DNA of 47,299 bases. Source: JANLUX01 sp031366005. Its GTDB lineage: Bacteria > Bacteroidota > Bacteroidia > AKYH767-A > OLB10. The stretch is taken from contig JANLZB010000072.1 of NCBI GenBank assembly GCA_031366005.1, positions 1 to 47,299 on the forward strand. Reading direction: 5' to 3'. The notes under the pieces were generated by a model, which was given only the letters and a program-made list of their open reading frames with translations, made no database searches and had not been told where the DNA came from. The position numbers and the translations under genes are program-made. Each line of letters opens with the position of its first letter. Position 1 is the stretch's first letter. Positions 1-9,147 of the stretch are shown piece after piece.

Positions 1-71
1 GGACAATTACAACTTTCAATCAGAGTGTAACTATTTCTGACTGCAACGCAACTCATGTCCCTTTAATATCT

Positions 72-1211
72 ATGCGCTTCCTCTTCCTCCTCCTTTTCAT
101 TTCCCTAAAAGTCTCCGCGCAATCCGACACTGCTTATTCACGCACTGATAAAATTGCTTTAGAGATTCCGCACACCTCCTCTAAAAACACGGAGGAGATT
201 GCAAATTATTTCAATTCAAAATTTGCAAAACCTGAAGATAAAGTGCGCGCAATTTTTGTTTGGCTAGCAAGTAATATCAATTACGATATTGATAATATTT
301 TCGCCATCAACCGTTATGCAACCACTGCTGAAATAATTGCTAAAACATTAAGTACACGTAAAGCAATCTGTCAGGGTTATGCAGAAACGTTTAGTGAGCT
401 TTGTACAAAGACAGGAATCAAAACTTTTGTTATAACCGGCTATACAAAGCAAAATGGTTTTGTGGATTACATTCCTCATGCGTGGGTCACTGCATTTATT
501 AATGATCAATGGAGATTGTATGATCCTACATGGGGTTCAGGATATATCAGGGATTCGAAATTTTACAAGCATTTGAATAATGAGTATTATGATGCTGAGC
601 CTTCAACATTAATAAAAGACCACATGCCTTTTGATCCTTTGTGGCAGATGCTGAACCCATCCTTAACAAGTGCCGAATTTTATGATCACAAAACGCAGGG
701 CACTGGTGAGCCATTCAACAATGCTGATTCAATTAAAATATATGAACAACAAGATACTCTTGAAAGAATAAATGCAACCATCAGGCGCATTGAAGCGAAT
801 GGAGTTAAAAATTCTTTGATTTATGATCAGTTAAATTATTTACATCGCGAACTAGATTTCAGAAAGCAAAGCATTATTGTTGCCCAATATAATGATGCAG
901 TGAATAAAAGCAATGAAGCTGTAAATCTCTTTAACAAATACATTGATTATAAAAATAAGCAGTTCACGCCTAAGAAAACAGATCCTGAGATTCAGCAGAT
1001 GGTGGAAGATCCGCAACAAAAGGTGGTGGAAGCAAAAGACATACTATCATCAATCAAAAATCCTGATCCTGTCCTTTCGGCTAATATTCGTTCACTTGAT
1101 AACATGATGGATGACATAATTAAAAAGATCAAGGAGGAAAAAGTTTTTGTCACCAAATACATCAATACAAATAAAGCCCTGCGCAAAACGCTTTTTTATC
1201 AGCCGCGATAA
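72..1211 (+). CDS. Secreted transglutaminase-like (cysteine protease fold) protein
   Basis: A 379-residue protein with a Sec signal peptide (hydrophobic residues 3-14, cleavage after the SAQ around residue 17), so it acts in the periplasm or on the surface. The transglutaminase-core triad is visible: Cys100 in AICQGYAE, His136 in PHAWV and Asp151 in YDPTWGSG. Members of this superfamily in bacteria are usually proteases or amidases rather than true cross-linkers; the substrate cannot be read from the sequence. The C-terminal part (about 230-379) is charged and helical with likely coiled coil, unlike the core domain. The 71 bases before the ATG hold no gene I can support. The gene stands alone ahead of the large barrel protein on the same strand. 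Confidence 0.8.
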   Translation: MRFLFLLLFISLKVSAQSDTAYSRTDKIALEIPHTSSKNTEEIANYFNSKFAKPEDKVRAIFVWLASNINYDIDNIFAINRYATTAEIIAKTLSTRKAICQGYAETFSELCTKTGIKTFVITGYTKQNGFVDYIPHAWVTAFINDQWRLYDPTWGSGYIRDSKFYKHLNNEYYDAEPSTLIKDHMPFDPLWQMLNPSLTSAEFYDHKTQGTGEPFNNADSIKIYEQQDTLERINATIRRIEANGVKNSLIYDQLNYLHRELDFRKQSIIVAQYNDAVNKSNEAVNLFNKYIDYKNKQFTPKKTDPEIQQMVEDPQQKVVEAKDILSSIKNPDPVLSANIRSLDNMMDDIIKKIKEEKVFVTKYINTNKALRKTLFYQPR

Positions 1212-1306
1212 AATCAATTTTACATTTTTAAGATAAACTTATCCCGATGCTTTTCCTTAACTTCGCAATGCATTAATTCAACATATTTTAAGAGGAAAAA
1301 TAAGGC

Positions 1307-4300
1307 ATGTTATTTTTGAAATCAATTTTTATTAAAAAGTTTAAATTCAGAAATACTTTTTTAATTCTTTTTACATGTTCACTATTTTTCTCTCATGATG
1401 TTACTGCACAATTCAGTCGTGGCACACAAATGACCTTTGGTAAAAACCGCGTACAATACATTGATTTTCTGTGGACATTTTACCGTTTTAAAAATTTTGA
1501 TACTTATTATTATGTGGGTGGTGAAGAGCTTGCTATTTATACTGGAAGAACTGCGGATAATGAAATTGCTGATATAGAAAAACTGTTTGATTATCGCATT
1601 AACGGACGCTTTCAGTTTATTATTTACAACAAGCTGAGTGATTTAAAGCAAAGCAATATTGGTTTAGAAGGTGATGAGCAGTTAACTAACACCGGAGGTC
1701 TTACAAAAATTATTGGAAATAAAGTGTTGTTGTATTTTGATGGTGATTACCGGCATTTCCGTGAACAGATCCGTGGTGGTGTTGCACAGGTCATGATTAA
1801 TCAGTTGATGTTTGGGGGAAGCATTAAAGACCGTGTGCAAAGTGCTGTGCTTTTGAATTTGCCCGAATGGTATGTGCAGGGATTGATTGAATATGTTGCC
1901 AAAGGATGGAGTTATGCAGATGATGATAAAATGCGCGATGGAATGCTCAGTAAAAAATATCGGAAGTTCAATCGCTTTGCAGGTACTGAACCAGGCTTTG
2001 CCGGTCAGTCGCTTTGGAATTACATTGTTGAAACTTATGGTGCATCGTCAGTAAGTAATCTCTTATACATGACGCGTATCAATCGCAATACCGAAAGTGG
2101 TTTTTTATATGTGCTCGGTGTTTCTCTCAAACAACTTTCTACAAATTATATTGATTACTATCAGCGTCAATATCTGGACGAGGATAAAGGTCGCAATCTT
2201 CCTTCTGTTAAACCTGTTTACAGCAGCCGCAAACCTAATCGTCTTGTTTCGCAGGTAAAAGTGAGTCCTGATGGAAACAAAGTGGCTTTCACCACAAATG
2301 AGTTAGGGAAATATCGTATTTACCTCTATGATTCACGAAGAAACAAAACCAAGAAAATTGCCAAAGGCAGTTATAAGTCAATCAATGCTGCAACTGATTT
2401 AAGTTATCCCGTGTTAGCATGGCATCCAACAGGACGTTTTCTTACAGTGGTGAAAGAAAAGAAAGGAAAGATATGGATGGATTATCTCCACACTGATAAG
2501 AAGAGAATTAAACGTGAAACGAATAAATTCTTTTATTTTGAAAAAGTTCTTGACTTTTCTTATGCTGCTAACGGACAAGAGATCGTGCTGTCTGGAATTC
2601 AGAAAGGGCAATCAGATATTTTTACTTTTAATACCCGCACAAAAGTTTATCAGCAACTATCAAAAGATTATTGGGAAGATCGTAATCCTCGTTTTGTGAT
2701 GGGAGATAAATACATTGCGTTCAGCAGCAATCGTCCGGATGACACTTTGCGAACAAGTAATTTCAAAGCTTCTGAGTTTCCATTATCCCATGGCAGCACT
2801 GATATTTTTCTTTATGATTTTGCCAATAAGGGAAGTGTGCTTACCAGATTAACCAACACTCCAACAGCAAACGAAACACAACCTATGATGACAGATTCAA
2901 CTCATTTTACTTTTTTAAGTGATGAGAATGGAATTGTAAACCGTTATGCCGCTACACTCGACAGCACCATTGCATTGGTTGACACTGCTATTCATTACCG
3001 TTATATAATTAATACTGCACCTCAAAGCAATTATTCACATAACATTCTTCAACATGATTTAAATTATCATGGCACACGCACTGCTGAACTGTTTAATTCA
3101 AAAGGAAGAAATCAACTTTATTTATATCCGACCCCGCCCGTTGATTTACAAACTGCTCCTTTATTAAAAAATACACGTTTGCGTGATAAGGTAGCAAAGG
3201 TTACCGGTAGTGTTATTGCTCCTCCTGTTAAAAATGAATCTACTGTGACCACTTCACCAACTGCTTCACCGGTTGACACGGCTAAATCACAAAACGGAAA
3301 AATTGATATTAATAATTATCAATTTCAGACTGAATTTCCATCAAAGAAAAAGAAGATTGAAGAAAAACCTGCTGAAACAAATAATTCTTCAATCATCAGT
3401 TCAAATAATGACTCAACAACTGTAACCTCATCTGAAACGGTGATCCCTGATACTGCTGCCTATTTACTTCCTAAAAAACGTAATTATGATGTTGCATTTT
3501 CAGCCAATTATTTATTGACCCAGTTAGATAATAGTCTGCTTAATGAAACTTATCAGGCTTACACAGGAGGACCGGTTTATTTTGATCCGGGCTTAAATGG
3601 TTTGATAAAAATCGGACTCAATGACTTAATGGAAGATTATCGAATCACTGGCGGATTTCGTTTTTCAGGGAACTTTAACAGTAATGAATATTATTTAAGC
3701 TGGGAGAATTATAAAAACCGCCTTGACAAGCAGATTTCTTTCTATCGCCAGGGAAGAGAAGAAGTAGCTGGATTTGTTTTTTATAAAGTTCATACCCATG
3801 AATTAAAATATAAACTTCGTTACCCGCTTAATGATCTTGCAAGTCTGCGTGGTTCTGCATCACTAAGATCCGATCGTTTAGTGGTGTTGTCAACTGATTA
3901 TAACACACTACAGTTTCCGAATTTATATGCGTATTGGGGAAGCTTGCATGGTGAATATGTTTATGATAACACCATCAGTACCGGTTTGAATCTTTATAAT
4001 GGATTACGTTATAAGATTTTTGGAGAGGTGTTTAAGGAACTGGAAGAAAAGAAAACTACAATGGGAGTTGTAGGTGCTGATTTTCGTCTATACACCAAAC
4101 TGCATCGGCAAATTATCTGGGCAAACCGTTTCGCGGCAAGCACTTCTTTTGGTGATTTAAAACTGTTGTATTATTTAGGTTCAACGGATAACGCAATTGT
4201 GCCAACTGATAATTTTAATTACAACGTACCGGTTGATCAAAGTCAGAATTATGCTTTTCAGGCATTGGCAACCAACATGCGTGGATTTGTTCAGAATGTG

Positions 4301-4669
4301 CGTAACGGAACCAGTTTTGCTTTAATAAATAGTGAAGTACGTGTTCCTCTTTTCCAATATATTTTTAACAAACCAATCCGTTCTGATTTCTTTAGAACAT
4401 TTCAGGTGATTGGCTTTGGCGATGTAGGCACCGCATGGACAGGAACTAATCCTTACAGCAAAGACAATTCATTATATACAACAGTTTATCCCGGCAATCC
4501 AATCATCATCACAGTAACAAAAAATGTTGATCCTTTTGTATATGGTTATGGCTTCGGCTTAAGAGCACGTGTGCTTGGTTACTTTCTGCGAACTGACTGG
4601 GCATGGGGTGTTGATGATAAAAAAGTGGGTGACCGTATTTTTTATTTCTCTCTTGGGCTTGATTTTTAA
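1307..4669 (+). CDS. Large outer-membrane protein: degenerate peptidase-MA-like domain, TolB-like propeller, C-terminal beta-barrel
   Basis: A 1120-residue exported protein (signal peptide ending near VTAQ, residue 35). Three parts can be seen. Residues about 50-290 resemble the gluzincin (peptidase-MA-like) domain, with LPEWYVQGLIEYVAKG near 184-199, but the place where HExxH is expected (near 155) reads RGGVAQ, so zinc catalysis looks lost. Residues about 304-600 contain WD40-like PD40 strands (VSPDGNKVAFTTNE and similar), as in TolB. After a Ser/Thr/Pro-rich linker (about 660-735), the end alternates like a transmembrane barrel and finishes on Phe, the usual outer-membrane signature. A -7-like motif TAACTTCG lies at 1258-1265. 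The domain reading is by eye; the function is unknown, perhaps an envelope assembly or binding role. Confidence 0.65.
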   Translation: MLFLKSIFIKKFKFRNTFLILFTCSLFFSHDVTAQFSRGTQMTFGKNRVQYIDFLWTFYRFKNFDTYYYVGGEELAIYTGRTADNEIADIEKLFDYRINGRFQFIIYNKLSDLKQSNIGLEGDEQLTNTGGLTKIIGNKVLLYFDGDYRHFREQIRGGVAQVMINQLMFGGSIKDRVQSAVLLNLPEWYVQGLIEYVAKGWSYADDDKMRDGMLSKKYRKFNRFAGTEPGFAGQSLWNYIVETYGASSVSNLLYMTRINRNTESGFLYVLGVSLKQLSTNYIDYYQRQYLDEDKGRNLPSVKPVYSSRKPNRLVSQVKVSPDGNKVAFTTNELGKYRIYLYDSRRNKTKKIAKGSYKSINAATDLSYPVLAWHPTGRFLTVVKEKKGKIWMDYLHTDKKRIKRETNKFFYFEKVLDFSYAANGQEIVLSGIQKGQSDIFTFNTRTKVYQQLSKDYWEDRNPRFVMGDKYIAFSSNRPDDTLRTSNFKASEFPLSHGSTDIFLYDFANKGSVLTRLTNTPTANETQPMMTDSTHFTFLSDENGIVNRYAATLDSTIALVDTAIHYRYIINTAPQSNYSHNILQHDLNYHGTRTAELFNSKGRNQLYLYPTPPVDLQTAPLLKNTRLRDKVAKVTGSVIAPPVKNESTVTTSPTASPVDTAKSQNGKIDINNYQFQTEFPSKKKKIEEKPAETNNSSIISSNNDSTTVTSSETVIPDTAAYLLPKKRNYDVAFSANYLLTQLDNSLLNETYQAYTGGPVYFDPGLNGLIKIGLNDLMEDYRITGGFRFSGNFNSNEYYLSWENYKNRLDKQISFYRQGREEVAGFVFYKVHTHELKYKLRYPLNDLASLRGSASLRSDRLVVLSTDYNTLQFPNLYAYWGSLHGEYVYDNTISTGLNLYNGLRYKIFGEVFKELEEKKTTMGVVGADFRLYTKLHRQIIWANRFAASTSFGDLKLLYYLGSTDNAIVPTDNFNYNVPVDQSQNYAFQALATNMRGFVQNVRNGTSFALINSEVRVPLFQYIFNKPIRSDFFRTFQVIGFGDVGTAWTGTNPYSKDNSLYTTVYPGNPIIITVTKNVDPFVYGYGFGLRARVLGYFLRTDWAWGVDDKKVGDRIFYFSLGLDF

Positions 4670-4770
4670 CCTCAGATTAATACGATAATTATCGGAATGG
4701 AACAGATTGATTTTATATCTGTGCATAATTACCCCATCAATTCATCAACTTATCAATTCATCTATTGAAA

Positions 4771-5961
4771 ATGACATTAGCAGAAAAAATAAAACAAAAA
4801 GCCGAAGAGCAATTTAATTCAGTAGTTGATATCAGGCGTCATCTGCATCAGCATCCTGAGCTTTCTTTTAACGAGCACAACACCTCAGCTTATGTCGCCA
4901 AGCAATTAGATCAAACCGGAATTTCTTATAAAAATAAAATTGCAGGAACAGGAATAGTGGCAATGATTGAGGGAAAAAATCCTTCAAAAAAAATAATTGC
5001 ACTACGTGCGGATATGGACGCACTGCCAATACAGGAAGCCAATGATGTTCCTTACAAATCAGTTAATGCAGGTGTGATGCATGCATGTGGTCATGATGTA
5101 CATACTTCTTCTTTATTGGGTGTTGCAAAAATTTTAAATGATTTGCGTAATGAATTTGAAGGTTCAATAAAATTAATATTTCAACCTGCGGAAGAAAAAC
5201 TTCCTGGTGGCGCATCACTGATGATTAAAGAAGGGGTATTAGAAAATCCAAAGCCTTCCGGAATTATTGGTCAGCATGTAATGCCCTTGATTGAAACAGG
5301 TAAAGTAGGTTTCAGAAGCGGAGTGTATATGGCAAGCACCGATGAAATTTATGTAACCGTGAAAGGCAAAGGAGGACACGGTGCAATGCCACATCTTAAT
5401 ATTGATCCTGTATTAATTACTTCACATATCATTGTTGCGTTGCAACAGATTGTAAGTCGTGTTGCAAATCCAACAATGCCAAGTGTTCTTTCATTTGGCA
5501 AAGTGATTGCCAACGGTGCTACCAATGTAATTCCTAATGAAGTTTACCTTGAAGGAACATTCCGAACATTGGATGAAACATGGAGAAGCGAAGCTCATAC
5601 ACGCATGAAATCAATGGCAGAACAAATGGCTGCTTCAATGGGCGGAACGTGTGAATTCAATATTAAGCGTGGCTATCCTGCATTAGTTAACGAAGAAAAA
5701 ATTACTGCACGTTCACGCGCAAATGCTGTGGAATATTTAGGAAAAGAAAATGTGCTGGACTTAGATATCTGGATGGCAGCAGAAGATTTTGCTTTTTATT
5801 CGCAGGTAACCGATGCCTGTTTTTATCGTCTTGGTACACGAAACGAAGCAAGAGGAATTACATCCTCTGTTCATACTCCTACTTTTGATATTGATGAGAA
5901 TGCATTAAAAACAGGAATGGGCTTGATGGCTTACATGGCGGTGAAAGAGTTGGGGAATTGA
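4771..5961 (+). CDS. M20-family amidohydrolase (N-acyl amino acid / hippurate hydrolase type)
   Basis: A 396-residue cytosolic metallo-amidohydrolase that would remove an acyl group from an N-acylated amino acid. Family motifs are all present: RADMDALPIQE near 79-89, HACGHDVHT with metal ligands Cys106 and His108, and QPAEEK with the Glu pair near 141-142. The central dimerisation insert starts around GHGAMPH. Length is typical for the family. An upstream in-frame TTG at 4765 would add two residues; the ATG at 4771 is preferred because it gives an ordinary family N-terminus. No Shine-Dalgarno is visible, as is common in this phylum. The acyl specificity cannot be determined. Confidence 0.88.
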   Translation: MTLAEKIKQKAEEQFNSVVDIRRHLHQHPELSFNEHNTSAYVAKQLDQTGISYKNKIAGTGIVAMIEGKNPSKKIIALRADMDALPIQEANDVPYKSVNAGVMHACGHDVHTSSLLGVAKILNDLRNEFEGSIKLIFQPAEEKLPGGASLMIKEGVLENPKPSGIIGQHVMPLIETGKVGFRSGVYMASTDEIYVTVKGKGGHGAMPHLNIDPVLITSHIIVALQQIVSRVANPTMPSVLSFGKVIANGATNVIPNEVYLEGTFRTLDETWRSEAHTRMKSMAEQMAASMGGTCEFNIKRGYPALVNEEKITARSRANAVEYLGKENVLDLDIWMAAEDFAFYSQVTDACFYRLGTRNEARGITSSVHTPTFDIDENALKTGMGLMAYMAVKELGN

Positions 5962-6017
5962 TTTTTCTTCAAAAAAAATTAAAAAAAATTATTTTGATTT
6001 TATAAAGATTATTTTGG

Positions 6018-6299
6018 TTAATCAATAGGTGAACTCTGATACTTAACAAAACCAAACACTTCTATTGTTTCGCCTGAAATTCTATAAACCACTGTATAAC
6101 CTTTAAAGATAAGGTCTCTTATTTGTTCATCTTCAAAATATATTGATTTTCTATGCTTAAAAGGATTTGACGGAATCTGACGAATCCGTTTCATCAATTC
6201 ATTTTTAAATTTCTTAGCTCTTGTCAGACTGTCAGCAGCAATATAATCAACCTGGTTTTCAAATCTGCGAACAAAGGATTCTTTAAGAACGATCTTCAT
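6018..6299 (-). CDS. RelE/ParE-superfamily toxin
   Basis: A 93-residue basic protein of the size and pattern of RelE/ParE toxins: an N-terminal beta-strand, two helices (about 12-45), then strands with RDLIFKGYTVVYRI near 61-74 and a final strand VEVFGFVKY. The YxVxYRI strand is typical of Bacteroidota members. It would act on ribosome-bound mRNA or on gyrase; the two subgroups cannot be told apart here. It is translated from the same message as the upstream small gene, whose 3' end overlaps its start by 17 bases, the usual antitoxin-toxin order. Activity is inferred from the family only. Confidence 0.8.
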   Translation of the reverse strand: MKIVLKESFVRRFENQVDYIAADSLTRAKKFKNELMKRIRQIPSNPFKHRKSIYFEDEQIRDLIFKGYTVVYRISGETIEVFGFVKYQSSPID

Positions 6300-6522
6300 G
6301 CTTTTTTATAGTAGCATTTAATCTTTGTTCCGCTTCCTCCAACGATAAAAATTCAGCCTTGCCTTCTTTTATTTCACGCAATTCCTGTTCAAGATATTTT
6401 TTATGTTCAGTAAATTCAGCATTATCGTATATCACTTCAACCTCTTCCTTTCCGAATTTACTCAGCAACCAAATTAACCTATCATATACCTTGTCACTTA
6501 TTTTCAATCTAATCGTTTGCAT
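6283..6522 (-). CDS. Antitoxin partner of the RelE/ParE-type toxin
   Basis: A 79-residue acidic, helical protein directly upstream of and overlapping the toxin gene. The ATG at 6522 is chosen over a longer upstream frame (to 6594), because that longer frame runs through the metK terminator and the promoter, and translation from 6522 begins MQTIRLKISD. The first strand resembles the DNA-binding or dimerisation strand of ribbon-helix-helix-like antitoxins; the rest (about 30-79) is a charged helix with many Glu and Lys, fitting a toxin-wrapping tail. I do not recognise a named antitoxin family, so the role rests on size, order and overlap. Autoregulation is likely because the promoter lies only 15 bases upstream. 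Confidence 0.72.
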   Translation of the reverse strand: MQTIRLKISDKVYDRLIWLLSKFGKEEVEVIYDNAEFTEHKKYLEQELREIKEGKAEFLSLEEAEQRLNATIKKHEDRS

Positions 6523-6536
6523 GATTGATGTTTTTA

Positions 6537-6568
6537 CAAATTTATGCAATAGATAAGTTAACCCACAA
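6537..6568 (-). promoter_or_regulatory. Bacteroidota-type promoter of the toxin-antitoxin pair
   Basis: On the minus strand a TTG (-33 element, 6568-6566) is followed after 21 bases by TAAATTTG (-7 element, 6544-6537), matching the TTTG / TAnnTTTG consensus of the phylum's primary sigma factor. It begins three bases past the T-run of the metK terminator, so the pair is insulated from metK read-through and has its own transcript with a short leader. Confidence 0.55.
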
Positions 6569-6570
6569 TA

Positions 6571-6601
6571 AAAAAGGGCTGATGAAAATCTCACCAGCCC
6601 T
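6571..6601 (-). terminator. Rho-independent terminator of metK
   Basis: On the minus strand an 11-bp stem (AGGGCTGGTGA pairing with TCATCAGCCCT, one G-U pair) closes a short loop and is followed by six T residues. It lies 22 bases past the metK stop codon. This is the clearest simple intrinsic terminator in the window. Confidence 0.87.
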
Positions 6602-6623
6602 CTTCAATATAGAATGATGCTTA

Positions 6624-7940
6624 TTAAGCCATCACCAAACTTGATTTGTTTATTTTATTTGCAACCAACTTAGTTACGTTTTTATTCAAACCGAAAGCTG
6701 ATTTTATTTTATCAACGTAATCTAATTTCTCCCAGGTAAACAATTCTACTTTCTTAGCCACCTTCTTTCCGTTTATATTAAAAGTTTTGGTCACTTCTTT
6801 TGGTTCGCGACCAAGATGTCCGTAAGCTGCAGTTTCAGAATACATGGGGTTCTTCAATTTTAAACGGTCAATGATTGCAGCAGGACGCATGTCAAAAATA
6901 GAAGCTGCTTTGATTGCAATTTCTCCATCCGTCATTTTAACTTTTGAAGTGCCGTAAGTATTCACAAACAAACCAACCGGTTTTGCAACACCAATAGCAT
7001 AAGCCACCTGAACTAATATCTCATCAGCAATGCCAGCCTTCACTAAATTTTTTGCAATGTGACGTGCGGCATAAGCAGCAGAACGATCAACCTTTGAAGG
7101 ATCTTTTCCTGAGAATGCACCGCCACCATGAGCACCTTTTCCACCATAAGTATCCACGATAATTTTTCTGCCTGTTAAGCCGGTATCTCCATGCGGGCCA
7201 CCAATCACAAATTTTCCTGTGGGGTTAATATGGTAAGTGATCTTATCATTAAATAAATTCTGAACTCTCTTGGGCAATTGTTTTTTTACTCTCGGTATAA
7301 GAATGTTGATCATATCATCCTTAATCTTCTTCAGCATCTTCGGCTCATTGTCAAAATCATCATGCTGTGTTGAAACAACGATAGTATCAATACGCACCGG
7401 TTTGTTATCATCACTGTATTCAATCGTTACCTGGCTCTTTGCATCAGGACGCAGATACTTCATTTGTTTTCCTTCTTTACGGATTTTACTAAGCTCACGT
7501 AACAAGTCATGTGCAATTTCCAATGGAAGCGGCATCATGTTATCGGTTTCGTTGGTTGCATAACCAAACATCATTCCCTGGTCACCTGCTCCCTGTTCTT
7601 TGTGCAAACCTTCACCGGTATTAACTCCCTGTGCAATATCAGGCGACTGCTGATGCAATGCAACGAGAATACCGCACGACTTTGCCTCGAACATATAATC
7701 CGCATTGTTGTATCCTATTTTCTGGATGGCTTCTCGCACTACTTCATGCACATCAACATAAGCTTTAGTAGTTATTTCTCCTGCTACAACCACTTGTCCT
7801 GTAGTAACCAGTGTTTCACAAGCAACCCTTGAATTCGGGTCTTGTGCAAGCATATTGTCAAGAATTGCATCCGATATCTGATCGGCAACTTTGTCTGGGT
7901 GTCCTTCTGATACGGACTCTGAAGTGAATAAATAAGGCAT
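6624..7940 (-). CDS. metK: S-adenosylmethionine synthetase
   Basis: MetK joins ATP and methionine to give S-adenosylmethionine, the main cellular methyl donor, in the cytosol. The signature motifs are intact: SESVSEGHPDKVADQ at 7-21, GAGDQG at 117-122 and the Gly-rich phosphate loop GGGAFSGKDPSKVDRS further on. At 438 residues it is about 50 longer than the Escherichia coli enzyme, with extra sequence mostly in the C-terminal third (around the basic KKVAKKVELF segment and the last 30 residues), a length familiar in Bacteroidota. It is transcribed alone, from a promoter near 8050 to the terminator at 6571. No SAM riboswitch was found in the 200-base leader region. Confidence 0.97.
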   Translation of the reverse strand: MPYLFTSESVSEGHPDKVADQISDAILDNMLAQDPNSRVACETLVTTGQVVVAGEITTKAYVDVHEVVREAIQKIGYNNADYMFEAKSCGILVALHQQSPDIAQGVNTGEGLHKEQGAGDQGMMFGYATNETDNMMPLPLEIAHDLLRELSKIRKEGKQMKYLRPDAKSQVTIEYSDDNKPVRIDTIVVSTQHDDFDNEPKMLKKIKDDMINILIPRVKKQLPKRVQNLFNDKITYHINPTGKFVIGGPHGDTGLTGRKIIVDTYGGKGAHGGGAFSGKDPSKVDRSAAYAARHIAKNLVKAGIADEILVQVAYAIGVAKPVGLFVNTYGTSKVKMTDGEIAIKAASIFDMRPAAIIDRLKLKNPMYSETAAYGHLGREPKEVTKTFNINGKKVAKKVELFTWEKLDYVDKIKSAFGLNKNVTKLVANKINKSSLVMA

Positions 7941-8043
7941 TTCTAAATTTTTTAATTAAGGATTAATATGTTTTTATTTTTCAATTAACACTGTCAGAAA
8001 GCTTACGTTTTAAATAACCTGTGTCAGTCTGTTAAAGGGATGC

Positions 8044-8072
8044 CAAAGATAGAAAAAGCGAATAGAATACAA
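8044..8072 (-). promoter_or_regulatory. Candidate metK promoter
   Basis: Minus-strand TTG (8072-8070), an 18-base spacer and TATCTTTG (8051-8044) match the Bacteroidota promoter consensus, with the -7 half perfect. Transcription would start near 8037, leaving a leader of about 95 bases before the metK ATG. No riboswitch fold was recognised in that leader. Confidence 0.5.
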
Positions 8073-8103
8073 GTGGAAGATTTGAATATTGTTGGCGTTA
8101 AAT

Positions 8104-8136
8104 AAACCTCCGAGGTTTAAAAAACCTCGAAGGTTT
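8104..8136. repeat. Double palindromic intergenic repeat (AAACCTCCGAGGTTT type)
   Basis: Two near-identical 15-base palindromes lie side by side: AAACCTCCGAGGTTT (8104-8118) and AAACCTCGAAGGTTT (8122-8136). The outer arms can also pair with each other. It sits just past the gldA stop and upstream of the metK promoter. A related copy lies at 33633-33665. It may act as a gldA transcription end or be a dispersed REP-like element. Confidence 0.7.
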
Positions 8137-8146
8137 CTAAGAAAGC

Positions 8147-9055
8147 TTAATTCACATTTTGAGTAAGTTCATGGAATATATTTTCCAAACTACGCTCTTC
8201 TTTTTGCATTGTAATAACTGTGAGATGTTGTTCCACTGCAAAATTAAAAAGCTGAGGACGTATATCATTTTCTGATGTTAGTTTATAACGGTTGCCTTCC
8301 ATCCTATCCACATTGCTTACTCCTTTTATAGATTTCAATAATTGGAAATTGGGAGTTGTATCAAACTCAATAATAACACTGTAGGAATTAGCTGTTTGCT
8401 GACGCAGAATTTTTGTGTTGTCATCTGCTACAATTTTTCCTTTGTTAATGATGATCACACGATCGCAAATAGCTTCCACTTCCTGCATGATATGAGTAGA
8501 AAGAATCACCGTTTTTTCTTTTCCTATATTTTTAATCAGCGTTCTTATTTCACTTAACTGATTAGGGTCAAGCCCTGATGTGGGTTCATCCATCACAAGC
8601 ACTTTCGGATTGTGAATTAACGCCTGTGCCAATCCTACTCTCTGGCGAAAGCCTTTGCTTAATGCACCTATCTTTTTATTTTGTTCAACACCTAATCCTG
8701 TTATGTCAATCATCTCTCTGACACGATTGTCTAAATTTTTATTGAGATAAATGCCTCCAACGAAATGCAAATATTCTTTCACATACATATCGAGATACAA
8801 CGGATTATGCTCAGGCAGATAACCAACCTGTCTACGTACTTCAACTGAATTTTCATTCACATCATAACCCACCACTTCAGCGGTGCCTGAAGATTGTGGA
8901 AGAAAGCAGGTAATGATTTTCATCATCGTAGATTTTCCTGCACCATTAGGTCCTAAAAAACCAACCACATTACCGGAGGCAACTTCAAAGCTTACATTAT
9001 CCAAAGCTTTTTGTTTACCGTAAAGCTTAGTAATATTTTTAACCTTAACTGACAT
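8147..9055 (-). CDS. gldA: Gliding-motility-type ABC transporter ATP-binding protein GldA
   Basis: A 302-residue ABC ATPase with Walker A GPNGAGKST at 35-43, signature LSKGFRQR at 132-139, Walker B plus D-loop VMDEPTSGLDP around 154-164 and switch His188 in LSTHIMQEVEAICDR. These blocks closely match GldA, the ATPase thought to work with membrane subunits GldF and GldG in Bacteroidota gliding. Neither gldF nor gldG lies nearby, so the transporter partners must be elsewhere, or the protein serves another exporter. A -7-like TAATTTTG (9067-9060) immediately precedes the ATG, suggesting a very short leader. The last 80 residues form the usual variable regulatory extension of the family. Confidence 0.85.
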   Translation of the reverse strand: MSVKVKNITKLYGKQKALDNVSFEVASGNVVGFLGPNGAGKSTMMKIITCFLPQSSGTAEVVGYDVNENSVEVRRQVGYLPEHNPLYLDMYVKEYLHFVGGIYLNKNLDNRVREMIDITGLGVEQNKKIGALSKGFRQRVGLAQALIHNPKVLVMDEPTSGLDPNQLSEIRTLIKNIGKEKTVILSTHIMQEVEAICDRVIIINKGKIVADDNTKILRQQTANSYSVIIEFDTTPNFQLLKSIKGVSNVDRMEGNRYKLTSENDIRPQLFNFAVEQHLTVITMQKEERSLENIFHELTQNVN

Positions 9056-9106
9056 GCAGCAAAATTACGTGTTCACATGGTATATTTTTTTTATAACCTG
9101 AATGAT

Positions 9107-9139
9107 ATAATCTAAAATTTAAAATCAATAATCTAAAAT
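9107..9139. repeat. Short direct repeat before the PfpI-like gene
   Basis: The 12-mer ATAATCTAAAAT occurs twice, at 9107-9118 and 9128-9139, with a 21-base period. Low-complexity A/T filler of this kind is common in intergenic DNA of this phylum; no function is claimed. Confidence 0.5.
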
Positions 9140-9147
9140 CAGTAATC

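Noticed and set aside
7941..8146. Possible SAM riboswitch upstream of metK
   Set aside because: None of the SAM-class conserved blocks is visible; the region holds a promoter-like pair and the end-of-gldA palindromes only.
6018..9055. A defence island or mobile element around the toxin-antitoxin genes
   Set aside because: No integrase, transposase, restriction or CRISPR gene is present; the neighbours metK and gldA are core genes.
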